From Clostridiales bacterium (lineage in GTDB: Bacteria; Bacillota; Clostridia; Christensenellales; Pumilibacteraceae): a stretch of DNA of 64,000 nt. Below the pieces are notes generated by a model. That model was not told the origin of the DNA. It did no database searches and saw only the letters and a program-made list of their open reading frames with translations. The position numbers and the translations under genes are program-made. Below are positions 26,433 through 36,248 of the stretch, one piece after another. How positions within the stretch are numbered: the first letter of the stretch is position 1; every line of letters begins with the position of its first letter. The stretch is from assembly GCA_015055625.1 (NCBI GenBank), contig SVHU01000007.1, positions 1 to 64,000 of the forward strand, given 5' to 3'.

Positions 26433-27494
26433 ATGTATTACAATCCTGAGATTATTGAAGAATTAAAAAACAAAAAAGACGTGTACGTGCTGGGAATAGA
26501 AAGCTCGTGCGACGAAACCGCTGCGGCTGTGGTTAAGAACGGTAGAGAAATGCTCTCTAACGTAATTTCCTCGCAAATCCAAATTCATAGACTGTATGGT
26601 GGTGTTGTTCCCGAGGTTGCATCGCGTAATCACACGCTTGCTGTAAACAGCGTAGTGGACGAGGCTTTGAAAAACGCAGGTAAAACGCTTGAGGATATAG
26701 ATGTGATTGCCGTAACTTACGGCGCAGGGCTTATAGGCGCGCTACTTGTAGGAGTGTCTTCGGCAAAGGCGCTTGCCTATGCAAGTGGTAAGCCTCTTGT
26801 CAAAGTCAATCACATAGAGGGGCATATCTGTGCAAACTTTGTACAGTTCCCAGATCTTAAACCACCGTTCATTTCTCTTGTAGCAAGCGGTGGACATACT
26901 AATATAGTAAGGGTTGAGGATTATAATAAGTTTGATTTGCTTGGAACGACAACAGACGATGCAATAGGCGAAGCTTTTGATAAAGTAGCAAGACTTTTAG
27001 GTCTTCCATACCCAGGTGGACCTGAGATTGATAGATTGGCTAAACAAGGTCAGCCTATTATCAAGTTTGTTCAAAACAAGGGAGTAAAAAGCGATTATTC
27101 GCTAAGTTATTCTGGACTAAAAACTGCCGTTGTTAATTACTTACACAACGCTCAACAACGCGGAGAAGAAATAAACGTGCCAAATGTTTGCGCTTCTATG
27201 ACAAAAACGGCTGTTGATATGGTTGTTAATACTGTTATTGATGCTACTAAAAATTCTGGTCTTAATAAAATTGTGCTTGCAGGCGGTGTTGCTTGCAATT
27301 CGTACCTTCGCGATAAACTATCTAAAGATGGTGAAAAATCTGGGTTTGAAGTTTATTATCCTGCGCCTGTTCTATGTACGGACAATGCTGTTATGATAGC
27401 GTCGCGCGCATACTTTTCAATTGTAAACGGCGAGGATTTTGCAGACTTAGATCTAAATGCTTACGGTTCGTTGAAGGTGGGTGAACGCAAATGA
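26433..27494 (+). CDS. tsaD: tRNA N6-threonylcarbamoyltransferase TsaD
   Basis: The protein has 353 residues. It transfers the threonylcarbamoyl group to A37 of ANN-reading tRNAs, together with TsaB and TsaE. GIESSCDETAAAVV opens the ASKHA fold; HIEGHI supplies the metal-binding histidines; VASGGHTN and GLPYPGGPEIDRL are conserved. RBS GGAG before ATG 26433. It overlaps mnmA by 4 bp, making a tRNA-modification pair. Confidence 0.97.
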   Translation: MYYNPEIIEELKNKKDVYVLGIESSCDETAAAVVKNGREMLSNVISSQIQIHRLYGGVVPEVASRNHTLAVNSVVDEALKNAGKTLEDIDVIAVTYGAGLIGALLVGVSSAKALAYASGKPLVKVNHIEGHICANFVQFPDLKPPFISLVASGGHTNIVRVEDYNKFDLLGTTTDDAIGEAFDKVARLLGLPYPGGPEIDRLAKQGQPIIKFVQNKGVKSDYSLSYSGLKTAVVNYLHNAQQRGEEINVPNVCASMTKTAVDMVVNTVIDATKNSGLNKIVLAGGVACNSYLRDKLSKDGEKSGFEVYYPAPVLCTDNAVMIASRAYFSIVNGEDFADLDLNAYGSLKVGERK

Positions 27495-28579
27495 GTAAAA
27501 AAGTTGTAGTCGGAATGAGTGGAGGAGTGGATTCATCTGTTGCTGCAATTTTGCTTAAAGACGCAGGATATGACGTTGTTGGACTATTTATGCACAACTG
27601 GGATGAGGAAGACAACGGTCAGTGTACTTCGGCTCAAGATTGGCAGGACGTTATCGGCGTTTGCGGTAAAATCGGTATTCCATGTTATTCCGTAAATTTC
27701 GCAAAAGAATATATGGACAGGGTTTTTTCTTACTTTTTGGATGAGTATAAAAAGGGCAGAACTCCCAATCCTGATGTATTGTGTAATAGAGAAATCAAGT
27801 TTGGACCGTTTGCAGACTACGCAAAAAAAATGGGTGCAGACTACGTAGCAACAGGTCATTATTGCGATGTTTTTCACGGTGATGACCATTACCTTCTTAC
27901 GGCAAAAGACGACAATAAGGACCAAACGTATTTCTTAAATCAGGTCAGAACTGCTCAGCTTGCAAACGTTATGTTTCCTCTGGCAAGCATTCCTAAGCCT
28001 AGGGTAAGGGAGATAGCTGAAAAGTACGACTTAGTTACGGCAAAAAAGAAAGACTCTACTGGTATTTGCTTTATTGGAGAGCGTAAGTTTAGGGAGTTTT
28101 TAGCAACATATCTACCAGGTAAAAGTGGAAAAATTGTAGACACTCAAGGTAACGAGATTGGCGAGCATTTGGGCTTAATGTATTATACGCTCGGACAACG
28201 TAAAGGTTTGGGCATAGGTGGTGTAAGAGGCGAAAAACAGGATAGATGGTACGTTATAGATAAAGATCTTAGTGCAAATCGTCTTATTGTGTCGTGCGGA
28301 GAGGGTGAAGAACTTTTCTCCAATGCATGCGAATGTTCGGGGCTTAATATTATAGGCGGATGGAAAGAGAAGGAATTTGAAGCAACAGCGAAATTTAGAT
28401 ATCGTCAGGGCGAGCAGAAAGTATTAGTGAAAATAAACGATGATAAAGCACGAATAGAGTTTGCTGAGCCTCAAAGAGCGGTAACGCCCGGTCAGTACGC
28501 GGTAATTTATACGCCGTACGATGCGGATAGAAGAAGATGTCTTGGCGGAGCTGTTATTGATACGGTGATAAAATACTAA
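27491..28579 (+). CDS. mnmA: tRNA-specific 2-thiouridylase MnmA
   Basis: The protein has 362 residues. The PP-loop SGGVDSS is at the N-terminus, and the two catalytic cysteines fall in LCNREIKFG and STGICFIGER. It activates U34 with ATP and receives sulfur to form 2-thiouridine in Lys, Glu and Gln tRNAs. The start overlaps the tsaD stop (ATGA). Confidence 0.97.
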   Translation: MSKKVVVGMSGGVDSSVAAILLKDAGYDVVGLFMHNWDEEDNGQCTSAQDWQDVIGVCGKIGIPCYSVNFAKEYMDRVFSYFLDEYKKGRTPNPDVLCNREIKFGPFADYAKKMGADYVATGHYCDVFHGDDHYLLTAKDDNKDQTYFLNQVRTAQLANVMFPLASIPKPRVREIAEKYDLVTAKKKDSTGICFIGERKFREFLATYLPGKSGKIVDTQGNEIGEHLGLMYYTLGQRKGLGIGGVRGEKQDRWYVIDKDLSANRLIVSCGEGEELFSNACECSGLNIIGGWKEKEFEATAKFRYRQGEQKVLVKINDDKARIEFAEPQRAVTPGQYAVIYTPYDADRRRCLGGAVIDTVIKY

Positions 28580-28593
28580 TTGTAACTAAAAAA

Positions 28594-28645
28594 CGGATAC
28601 GTATTTGAGAATTTGTGTAAAAATTCCTTACGTATCCGCTTTATT
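28594..28645. terminator. Terminator built on an ATACGTAT element
   Basis: The perfect arms CGGATACGTA (28594-28603) and TACGTATCCG (28629-28638) are followed by T-rich sequence. An exact ATACGTAT lies at 28597-28604. It separates mnmA (+) and the DegV gene (-). Confidence 0.8.
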
Positions 28646-28671
28646 TTATTATTTTTTTGTGAGATTTATCC

Positions 28672-29601
28672 TTACGTTTCGTCTGGTATTTTATCAATAT
28701 CCGCGTAGATTTTAAGTGGTTTTTTACTGGTTTCTGGGCGTATGCGTGGCGCGTAGAAACCAATAAATATTGCGTTTGGCGCGAATAGTATGCCGTTGGT
28801 CATCCCTGCGCAACCTGTTTTAATAGAGCATCCCGGGAATTTTTCTTGTAGCATTTTTATTGCAAACAGTTCGTTTCGGGTGTTATCGGCAGAATACACG
28901 AAAAACGATGTTTTGTCCGTAGCGTGCTCTTCTGCATATTTGATAATGGACATTATTGCGTTTTTCTCGCTTTTAGCCTTTTTATAGACGGTAAGTTCAC
29001 CTGTTGACGTTACTGTAAGCACAGGCTTGATGCCCAGTTGTTCCCCTCCTTTTACCGCGTTTTCTGAAACCAGTCCGCTTCTTGTGATAAAAGAATAATC
29101 ATATATTACCGCAAACGAGCATAGTGAAGCTACTTCTTCTTTTAGTGTGATAAATGCTTCTGCAGCATTCATTGTAAACCTGTATGACGATGCTTTTAAT
29201 GCGATAAATCCCTTTTGCGGACCTACGCACATAGAGTCAAGTACGTAAATTTCGCTTTTCCTATACTTTATCATGCTTTCCATTGCCGCTTTTTTTGCGT
29301 TGTCATAGTCTGAAGAAATTATAGAGGATGTAGCTACGTAAATTATAGACGTATGCCCTTGTTCGATAAGGTTGTCAAAAAACTCCCCAAAACCGTCTTT
29401 TGTTGGGAAGCGCAACCTAAACAACTTTCCGTTGCGTAGTTTATCGTAAAATTTGCGGTAGGTTGAAGGGTTGTCAATACTCTCAGACTTAAAAACTTTA
29501 CCGTCCAAATATTTTACGGGTATAGAAAATATTGAATTGTTTACTCGCTCGTCGGTGTAAAGATCGCCAGAGCTCGAGATTGCTACGCAAAATTTTTCCA
29601 T
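28672..29601 (-). CDS. DegV-family fatty-acid-binding protein
   Basis: The protein has 309 residues. It follows the DegV pattern: an N-terminal domain with ISSSGDLYTDER and PVKYLDGK, TSIIYVATSS in the middle, and a C-terminal domain with KPVLTVTSTGELTVYKK. DegV proteins bind fatty acids and in several Firmicutes present them to the fatty acid kinase FakA. The start at 29601 is chosen because similarity begins there and a -10 box lies exactly 6 nt upstream; there is no Shine-Dalgarno site. Confidence 0.87.
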   Translation of the reverse strand: MEKFCVAISSSGDLYTDERVNNSIFSIPVKYLDGKVFKSESIDNPSTYRKFYDKLRNGKLFRLRFPTKDGFGEFFDNLIEQGHTSIIYVATSSIISSDYDNAKKAAMESMIKYRKSEIYVLDSMCVGPQKGFIALKASSYRFTMNAAEAFITLKEEVASLCSFAVIYDYSFITRSGLVSENAVKGGEQLGIKPVLTVTSTGELTVYKKAKSEKNAIMSIIKYAEEHATDKTSFFVYSADNTRNELFAIKMLQEKFPGCSIKTGCAGMTNGILFAPNAIFIGFYAPRIRPETSKKPLKIYADIDKIPDET

Positions 29602-29607
29602 ATCATT

Positions 29608-29636
29608 ATTATATAATATGCTGAAAAAAATTGCAA
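29608..29636 (-). promoter_or_regulatory. degV-family gene promoter, predicted leaderless
   Basis: Minus strand TTGCAA (29636-29631), a 17-bp spacer and TATAAT (29613-29608), then 6 nt to the ATG. Confidence 0.7.
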
Positions 29637-29705
29637 GGATATAATGGTTTTGGCAAAATTTTTTCATTTAATTTTAATATTACAAGTATTTGCAACTAAA
29701 AACAT

Positions 29706-30046
29706 TTGACTTTTATAAAGATAAAGTATAAAATATATATGCTATTTAATTATCTATAACGCGAGCAAACGATGAGTGTTTTTAGTGCTGTGTTTTGTGC
29801 AATTTGCATAACGCAACTGTATTTATGCTCCAAAAAGTCCTATAAATACACACTATGAGAGAAAAAGTCAATTTTCCGACATAAAAAGGCATTGCCAAAA
29901 CATTGATTTTTGAGTTATAATTGTATAAGTCAAAATTGTAGGCTTTGGCATTATTGCGCCCCTTTTGCGGAAAAAAATCGAATTGAGAAAAAAATAATCT
30001 CGTTTTTTGTGCAAATTGTAAAAAACATAACGTGTAAACGTATTCA
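29706..30046 (+). promoter_or_regulatory. Upstream region of the sugar importer: two promoters and a cre-like site
   Basis: This long upstream region holds no gene. TTGACT-17-TAAAAT lies at 29706-29734 and TTGCCA-18-TATAAT at 29892-29921. TGTAAACGTATTCA (30033-30046) matches the catabolite-responsive consensus TGNAARCGNWWNCA, so CcpA or another LacI-type repressor may act here. Confidence 0.55.
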
Positions 30047-30145
30047 TCGGGGAAGATGATACGGTTCTCGCTTGCTTTGATTTTGGTTATAACAAGGGAA
30101 ACCTTTTATAATATATTCGAAAATTTTTTTAAGGAGATAGAAAAA

Positions 30146-33100
30146 ATGAAGAAAACAAAAAAAGTGTTCAGTCTTGCGCTTTCTATGCTTTTAGCTTTTA
30201 CACCTGTTTCCGGACTTTTGGCTTGTGATAACGGCGGTTCAGATCCCGGCGATAAGCCTGACGTTTCCCAACAGGAAAAGTTTACAGTAAAGTTTGACTT
30301 GAACGGAAAGAGTGCTAGCCCTATCAACGATGAAGAGATCGAAAAGGGCGAGCTTGTTACTAGACCTACCGATCCTACTTTTGCGGGTTGGACTTTTGCG
30401 GGTTGGTACGAAGATGCTGCTTGTACAAGAGAATTCAGCTTCAGCACTGCTATTACCAAGGATATCACCCTCTACGCTAAGTGGGTTGAGAATGATATCG
30501 GCGGTGGTGGCGGAGAAGACGAAAAGACTTTCGTTAACGTAACCTTTAAGGTAAATGGAGCAGACTACGAGGTTGTTTCTACCGAAGTTGGAACAGCAGT
30601 AGTTCTTCCCAAAGCTCCCGAAGTAGATGGTATGGTATTCACTAAGTGGACTTACGACGAGGAAGGCGAGGTTGAATACGAAGGTGAAGTAATTGAGGGC
30701 GCTATTACTCTTTACGCTCAGTTTAAAGAAGCAGGCGCAGTTTATACCGTTACTTTCCACGCTGAAAGAGGTAACGCTCCTGCTAAGCAAAGCGTAGAAA
30801 TTGGTAAGACCGCTAAGTATCCTATCGAAAAGCCTACCGATAGTTCTCACATCTTCGCAGGATGGTTTACTGAAGAAACTTGTGAAAATCTTTTCGATTT
30901 CAACACTGTATTGGAAGACAATATCGATTTGTATGCAGGATATCAGGAAATTCCTGACGTTGATAAGGTTTCCATTCGTTTCGGTGGATATACCGTAGAC
31001 GGAACTCAGAAATCTACATACGACAAGATGGTTAAAGAGTTCAACGATACTTATGGTAAGTACAACGGAATCTCCGTTACTAACTCTATCGTAGGTAACT
31101 GGGCAGAGTATCAGAACCGTGCTTCTACCGCTCTTACCGAAGAAGGTGGTTTCGACGTTTACATGATCAACGATAGAAACTTCAAAATGTGGGCTCAGAC
31201 CAGAAACGACCAGATTAGAAACATTGGTGCTGGCGAAGAGTTTACAGGAAATACATTGTTCGATCAACAGCTTGATGGAATGTGGACTGGTATGATTAAC
31301 CGTTTCCGTCTTAACGTTGATGGTTGGACATCTTATGAAGACGACGAGTTGTGGGTTGTTCCTATCGACTCTAACCCCACCGCTCTTTATTACAATAGAA
31401 CAGTTCTTGAGAAAAACGGTATCATCGTAATCTCTGTTGAAGATATTGTCGTTACCGCTGATAACTACGAAACTCTTTGCGAAAAGTACAGTGGTATAGG
31501 TGGCGAAGGATCTCTTGAATCTGTTGGATTTGAATATGCAGAAAACAAGTCCCTTGTACAGTTGTGGAACGAAGACCTTATTTACGACTTGTTCGGAAAT
31601 ATGCATAGTTATCTTCAGTTCGTTATCGACGACAAGAACGAAGAAGAAGGTATTGTTGGTGCTAACGGCGAAGAAATTACCCCCGGCTACCTTACGAGAA
31701 ATGATATCATTCCTGCAAAGGGCTTCTATCGTTCTATCGCTCCTAGAAACGCTGCTGAATCCAATACTCACGTTCCTCCTTATGAGAACGAAATCTTGGT
31801 ATTCAACGCTTCTATCGCAATGTCGTGGGACGAAGTTGAAGATATCGGTATGATTTGTACAAGAGCTCATAATTCTGAGTCTGCATCTACATATGGATAC
31901 TTTACTCAGTGGTGGTTCTGCTACGGCTGGACCGTAGGTGGCGACTGTGTAGAAGATATGACCGGTGATGGTGCTTGGGCATTCTCACTTTCCGATTATA
32001 CCGCAAACTACATGGTAACCGAAGCTGCTTGTACGCAGTCTAATCCCACTGATGCTAACGATACTAACAAGTACTACATCGGTGAATATACTGGCAAGCT
32101 TTATTCTGCTGGTCAAACCCTTGACTTCCTTGACAAAATCGACGTAGAAAAGCTTGAAGTAACCTCTTCTGGTTCTACTAACAGTGCAACCGCTGGTGAT
32201 ATTATTCTTCCTAACCAGGATGGATCTTTCACTAAGTATAACGTAACTACTGGTACTGCAACTCAGATTGGTAAAGGTATTAACGACATCGTTGGTAACA
32301 CTGACAATCAGGCTATTAGATCTTCTATTCGTACAAAGTCTTCTCAGAACCAGAACGAATCCGGAATCTATTTTGTAGAGCTTCCCTCCACAAAAGAAGC
32401 GTTCACTAGATTCTGTCACCTTTGTCCTTCTGACGTAGATGACGAAAGCATTGGCGTATCTTACGCAACTTCTACAACAACTACCGACGAAACCGCAGAT
32501 ATCACTAAGCTCGGTAACGGAACCGTAGCGTTCGTAATTGAAAGAGGTGATAAGCTCGGACATCTTCGTAACGTAGCTAGAGAATACAACCAGTCTTGGG
32601 GTGTTGCAAACGTTCCTATCTTCAAAGAGTACGCTAACCCCGGTGAACCTACTGACGCAACCGTTAAGAGAATGGGTGTTCAGGCTGGTCACTCCGAGTG
32701 CGTTGCAATCGGTATTTCTGCAGGATGTAAAGATGCAAACCTTGACGAAGCATGGCAGTTCATTCAGTGGATGGCAGCTGACTACTTCTACCTTGATGCA
32801 GACGGATATACTTACTTCGGTCAGCAGAGAACTCCTACTGACGTAAGATACAGAGCTGGTCAGGCAGTTAAGGCTGACAACGGATACATCCCCAACCAGC
32901 CCTCACTCTTTGAAAAGCCCGATGAAGGTGGTTCTTCCGACAGGACTTCATTCATCAAAGCCGGCGAAGAAAATCTTAACCTTCACCTCTTTGCTTACGC
33001 TATCGAGTATGAAAGCGCAGGTGACTGGTGGTACTTACCCTCTTCTTCTTGGATTAACGAGTGGGCATCCTCGCTTAACGCAGCAACTGGTGTACGTGGT

Positions 33101-33247
33101 GGACAGATGACTGCTTCTGCATGGTTCACATCTGGTATTATCAACAAGACCAATCAGGTTCTTGCTGAAAACTTCAGCTACTTCTACGATGCTGCAAACA
33201 TTATCGACCAGTGGGAAAGACACATTGGTGCTGATATTCAGGCGTAA
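30146..33247 (+). CDS. Sugar ABC transporter substrate-binding lipoprotein with InlB-type repeats
   Basis: The protein has 1,033 residues, over twice the usual size. The N-terminus has a lipoprotein signal peptide with lipobox GLLAC. Residues ~45-260 hold three Listeria-Bacteroides (InlB B-type) repeats recognised by FAGWYEDAA, ITLYAQF and FAGWFTEETC. The remaining ~770 residues are a family 1 extracellular solute-binding domain (TYDKMVKEFNDTYGKYNG at its start). The start at 30146 has AAGGAG; upstream in-frame codons lack a signal peptide. Two permease genes follow. Confidence 0.88.
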   Translation: MKKTKKVFSLALSMLLAFTPVSGLLACDNGGSDPGDKPDVSQQEKFTVKFDLNGKSASPINDEEIEKGELVTRPTDPTFAGWTFAGWYEDAACTREFSFSTAITKDITLYAKWVENDIGGGGGEDEKTFVNVTFKVNGADYEVVSTEVGTAVVLPKAPEVDGMVFTKWTYDEEGEVEYEGEVIEGAITLYAQFKEAGAVYTVTFHAERGNAPAKQSVEIGKTAKYPIEKPTDSSHIFAGWFTEETCENLFDFNTVLEDNIDLYAGYQEIPDVDKVSIRFGGYTVDGTQKSTYDKMVKEFNDTYGKYNGISVTNSIVGNWAEYQNRASTALTEEGGFDVYMINDRNFKMWAQTRNDQIRNIGAGEEFTGNTLFDQQLDGMWTGMINRFRLNVDGWTSYEDDELWVVPIDSNPTALYYNRTVLEKNGIIVISVEDIVVTADNYETLCEKYSGIGGEGSLESVGFEYAENKSLVQLWNEDLIYDLFGNMHSYLQFVIDDKNEEEGIVGANGEEITPGYLTRNDIIPAKGFYRSIAPRNAAESNTHVPPYENEILVFNASIAMSWDEVEDIGMICTRAHNSESASTYGYFTQWWFCYGWTVGGDCVEDMTGDGAWAFSLSDYTANYMVTEAACTQSNPTDANDTNKYYIGEYTGKLYSAGQTLDFLDKIDVEKLEVTSSGSTNSATAGDIILPNQDGSFTKYNVTTGTATQIGKGINDIVGNTDNQAIRSSIRTKSSQNQNESGIYFVELPSTKEAFTRFCHLCPSDVDDESIGVSYATSTTTTDETADITKLGNGTVAFVIERGDKLGHLRNVAREYNQSWGVANVPIFKEYANPGEPTDATVKRMGVQAGHSECVAIGISAGCKDANLDEAWQFIQWMAADYFYLDADGYTYFGQQRTPTDVRYRAGQAVKADNGYIPNQPSLFEKPDEGGSSDRTSFIKAGEENLNLHLFAYAIEYESAGDWWYLPSSSWINEWASSLNAATGVRGGQMTASAWFTSGIINKTNQVLAENFSYFYDAANIIDQWERHIGADIQA

Positions 33248-33309
33248 TTTTTACTAAAGTTTATTAGTTTTTGTAAGGAAGTTAAATTCTAAGAAGTTAA
33301 ACTTCGGTG

Positions 33310-33334
33310 TTTGCGTCCCGATAAAGGACGCAAA
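33310..33334 (+). other. Intercistronic stem-loop between binding protein and permease genes
   Basis: The perfect arms TTTGCGTCC (33310-33318) and GGACGCAAA (33326-33334) flank a 7-nt loop and lack a T-tract. Such structures often stabilise the upstream binding-protein mRNA so that it is made in excess over the permeases. Confidence 0.7.
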
Positions 33335-33357
33335 TATCGTAAGTTAAAGGAGAAAAA

Positions 33358-34413
33358 ATGAATAACAGTACTTTAACTGAAAATTTCAATTCGGAAGAAT
33401 ATACCGAAGCTCCTCTTCAATCTCTTGATATCTTTGAAAAAACCAATCTATTTAAGGCTGAAAAAGCAACCCGTTCTAAGACGGAGAAGCTGATTAAGAA
33501 CGATATCAAAGGCTGGCTTTTCTCTTGTTGGCCCTTTATCGGATACTGCATATTCTCACTTCTTCCATTCGTACTTTCTATCTATCTTTCGATGTGTGAC
33601 TTGCACGTTTGGAACTTGTGGAACGCAAGATGGGTTGGATTTGACAACTACGTATTCTTGTTGTTCTCATCCAAATCTCAGTTCTGGTGGTCGTTACTTC
33701 AGACTGTATATTATTTCATATCTTTGCCTATTGGTATTTTCCTTGGTATGGGTTCGGCGCTTTTGCTTACGAGTCGTATTAAGATGAAGAGACTTTTCCG
33801 TACTATTCTTTATATACCTTCGGTTTGTTCGTCCGTAGGTGTAACAATGATGTGGCAGGTTATTTTTGACACAAACAATGGTTTGGTAAATACAATAATC
33901 ACGTCATTAGGCGGAGCTAGAATTCAATGGTTTAATACTCCTGATTTGTTTATGCCACTAGTTATCTTTACGACAACTTGGGGTGCGGGCGCAGGAAGCT
34001 TATTGTTCCAGGCGGCTCTTGGAAATATTAATCAATCTTTGGTGGAAGCAGCAGAAATCGATGGTGCAAATAAAACGCAGATTTTCTTCAACGTTACTAT
34101 GCCCGCTATTTCACCCACAACGTTCTACGTTCTTACAATGGATACTATCGGAGCGCTCCAAGCTATGGGAACTATCCAGCTGTTCTCTCAGGCAGGAAAC
34201 GTATCGGGTTACGGCCCGAAATATACCGACGGTCCATTCGAAGGTATGTACGCTGGTATGACTACGGTTTACTACGTATACATGATGGGTATTGGTGGCG
34301 GTCCCGAAGGACAAGGTAAATCTTCTGCGGCAGCTTGGATTCTCGCATTGCTGATCATAGCAATAACCAGATTAAACTTTAAACTCGGTGATATCTGGGT
34401 TAACTATGACTAA
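33358..34413 (+). CDS. Sugar ABC transporter permease (MalF-like)
   Basis: The protein has 351 residues with about six membrane helices after a ~50-residue cytoplasmic N-terminus. The EAA loop that docks the ATPase reads EAAEIDGANKTQIFF followed by MPAISPTT. It pairs with the next permease. No ATPase gene is present, so a shared MsmX/UgpC-type ATPase encoded elsewhere probably drives the importer. Strong RBS AAAGGAG. Confidence 0.93.
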   Translation: MNNSTLTENFNSEEYTEAPLQSLDIFEKTNLFKAEKATRSKTEKLIKNDIKGWLFSCWPFIGYCIFSLLPFVLSIYLSMCDLHVWNLWNARWVGFDNYVFLLFSSKSQFWWSLLQTVYYFISLPIGIFLGMGSALLLTSRIKMKRLFRTILYIPSVCSSVGVTMMWQVIFDTNNGLVNTIITSLGGARIQWFNTPDLFMPLVIFTTTWGAGAGSLLFQAALGNINQSLVEAAEIDGANKTQIFFNVTMPAISPTTFYVLTMDTIGALQAMGTIQLFSQAGNVSGYGPKYTDGPFEGMYAGMTTVYYVYMMGIGGGPEGQGKSSAAAWILALLIIAITRLNFKLGDIWVNYD

Positions 34414-34422
34414 GGAGGACTT

Positions 34423-35316
34423 ATGGCACAACAGAAAGAACAAATTTATAATTCGCAAAACTTTAAACCGAATAAACAGAAAGTGCTTAAGCCACCGATT
34501 GGTTGCTATATCATCATCAGCCTTTATTCGCTCTACATTTTGATGCCCCTTTACATTATTGTTATTACGTCTTTCAAGACTCTTAAAGACGCATCTAGTG
34601 AAGTGTTCCTTTGGTGGCCCGTCAGCGGTTTCTCCGTTAACGCGTATCAGAGAGCGATAGAAATGGACGGACCGATGCTAGTACGTGGTCTTATGAATAC
34701 CGTTTGGTATTACGTTCCTCGAACAATAGTAGCATTGTTCATTAATATGATGGGCGCTTACGGTTTTGGTAAACTTGAGTGGAGAGGTAAGGATGCAATC
34801 TTCGGATTCTTGATGCTTACCATGATGATCCCTGGATCTATTACCATGACCGCAGGAAGAATGTACATGGCAATGTTAGGTTGGTCCAATACTTGGTACC
34901 CGATCGTTATTCCTTCTTTCTTTGGAGGAATCGGAGGTGTATTCTTCTTACGTCAGTACGTAAAAGCAATACCGGACGACCTGATAGGTGCGGCAAAGAT
35001 TGACGGAATGTCAGAAATAAGAATATTCTTAACGTTGGTAATTCCTCTTTGTCGAGCAGCTCTTACTGCAAGATTTATTACCGCATTCATCGGTGCGTAT
35101 AACGGCTATCTTGATGCTCTTATTTATTTGGGTAACAACGAGCAGAACTGGACCATTCAGTTGGTTCTTAAGGACGCTATTACGAAGTATCCCGGAGAAA
35201 AGTACATCACCATGGCATATACTGTTATCGGTATGTTCCCCCTTATTATCATTTACATCTTTATTCAGGACCTTATCGTTAAGGGATCTGCAATTACATC
35301 TGGTCTTAAGGGTTAG
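34423..35316 (+). CDS. Sugar ABC transporter permease (MalG-like)
   Basis: The protein has 297 residues with six predicted membrane helices and the EAA-type loop GAAKIDGMSEIRIFL. The FINMMGAYGFGKLEW segment is typical of MalG-like subunits of family 1 carbohydrate importers. It starts 9 bp after the first permease with AAGGAGG and is followed by a terminator, closing the operon. Confidence 0.93.
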   Translation: MAQQKEQIYNSQNFKPNKQKVLKPPIGCYIIISLYSLYILMPLYIIVITSFKTLKDASSEVFLWWPVSGFSVNAYQRAIEMDGPMLVRGLMNTVWYYVPRTIVALFINMMGAYGFGKLEWRGKDAIFGFLMLTMMIPGSITMTAGRMYMAMLGWSNTWYPIVIPSFFGGIGGVFFLRQYVKAIPDDLIGAAKIDGMSEIRIFLTLVIPLCRAALTARFITAFIGAYNGYLDALIYLGNNEQNWTIQLVLKDAITKYPGEKYITMAYTVIGMFPLIIIYIFIQDLIVKGSAITSGLKG

Positions 35317-35335
35317 AACAAATCATCTAAAAATA

Positions 35336-35369
35336 AAATGCAACGTCTTATGGCGTTGCATTTGTTTTT
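35336..35369 (+). terminator. Terminator of the sugar importer operon
   Basis: AAATGCAACG/CGTTGCATTT arms with TGTTTTT after. An ATACGTG variant of the recurrent palindrome follows at about 35384. Confidence 0.85.
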
Positions 35370-35507
35370 ACACAAAAATACGCATACGTGTGTGGAATTT
35401 GTGACAATTTCTCAAAGTTTCGCAGTAATAAAAGTATATCAATATTGGATTTTTAACAATAGACGTAATATAAAGAGATAGTGTAAAACAAAATTATTCT
35501 TGTATGC

Positions 35508-35536
35508 TTGACTTTTAATCGTGTTTCGTGTAATAT
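35508..35536 (+). promoter_or_regulatory. tcdA promoter, predicted leaderless
   Basis: TTGACT (35508-35513), a 17-bp spacer and TAATAT (35531-35536), then 6 nt to the ATG at 35543. No Shine-Dalgarno site is possible. Confidence 0.75.
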
Positions 35537-35542
35537 AGTCTT

Positions 35543-36241
35543 ATGGAAAGATTTTCTAGAACAATCGCTCTACTGGGCGAACATAATTTCGAAAAGCTAA
35601 AAAAGGCAAACGTTATAGTCTTTGGAGTTGGAGGCGTCGGCGGATATGTTGCGGAAGGACTTGCTAGGTGCGGAGTAGGCAACATTGCCGTGGTAGATAA
35701 GGACGTAGTAAGTCTTAGTAATATTAATAGGCAGATAATAGCACTATCCTCAAGTGTGGGTAGAAAAAAAACTGAGCTTATAAAAGAGAGAATAATGGAT
35801 ATAAACCCAAACTGCAAGGTTACTGTTTTCGATATGTTCTATCTCCCCGAAAACGCAGACGCGATAAATTTTAGAGATTATTCCTACGTTGTTGATGCGG
35901 TTGATACGGTTAGCGCAAAGTTAGATATTGCAACAAAGTGTTCAAATTTAGGTATACCTGTTATATCTTGTATGGGTACGGCAAATCATATGGACTCGGC
36001 ATCGTTTAGAATTGCAGACGTTTATGATACTGACGTTTGTCCGCTTGCTCGCGTTATGCGTAGAGAATGTAAGAAGAGAAATATACCAAAAGGTAAGGTT
36101 AAAGTACTGTTTTCAACTGAACAACCGCATAAGGTTTTTGCTGACGACGAGGGAAGGTTAGCGCCTTGTTCAACTGTGTTCTGCCCAGCAATAGCGGGAT
36201 TGCTAATAGCGGATAATGTAATAAAAAGTCTAATACGTTAA
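35543..36241 (+). CDS. tcdA: tRNA threonylcarbamoyladenosine dehydratase
   Basis: The protein has 232 residues of the E1-like ThiF/MoeB fold. FGVGGVGGYVAEGLARCGVG is the nucleotide-binding glycine motif, DKDVVSLSNINRQ the Mg/ATP region, and DAVDTVSAK the conserved D-A-x-D loop. TcdA dehydrates t6A37 of tRNA to its cyclic form, linking it functionally to tsaD in this window. It stands alone. Confidence 0.92.
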   Translation: MERFSRTIALLGEHNFEKLKKANVIVFGVGGVGGYVAEGLARCGVGNIAVVDKDVVSLSNINRQIIALSSSVGRKKTELIKERIMDINPNCKVTVFDMFYLPENADAINFRDYSYVVDAVDTVSAKLDIATKCSNLGIPVISCMGTANHMDSASFRIADVYDTDVCPLARVMRRECKKRNIPKGKVKVLFSTEQPHKVFADDEGRLAPCSTVFCPAIAGLLIADNVIKSLIR

Positions 36242-36248
36242 TGAGATT

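Noticed and set aside
30239-31870. A 543-codon open frame on the minus strand
   Set aside because: It lies wholly inside the substrate-binding lipoprotein gene, which has a signal peptide, RBS and recognisable domains. The reverse frame is a by-product of codon bias.
30146-35316. Complete sugar ABC importer including ATPase
   Set aside because: No ATPase gene follows the permeases; the terminator at 35336 closes the operon.
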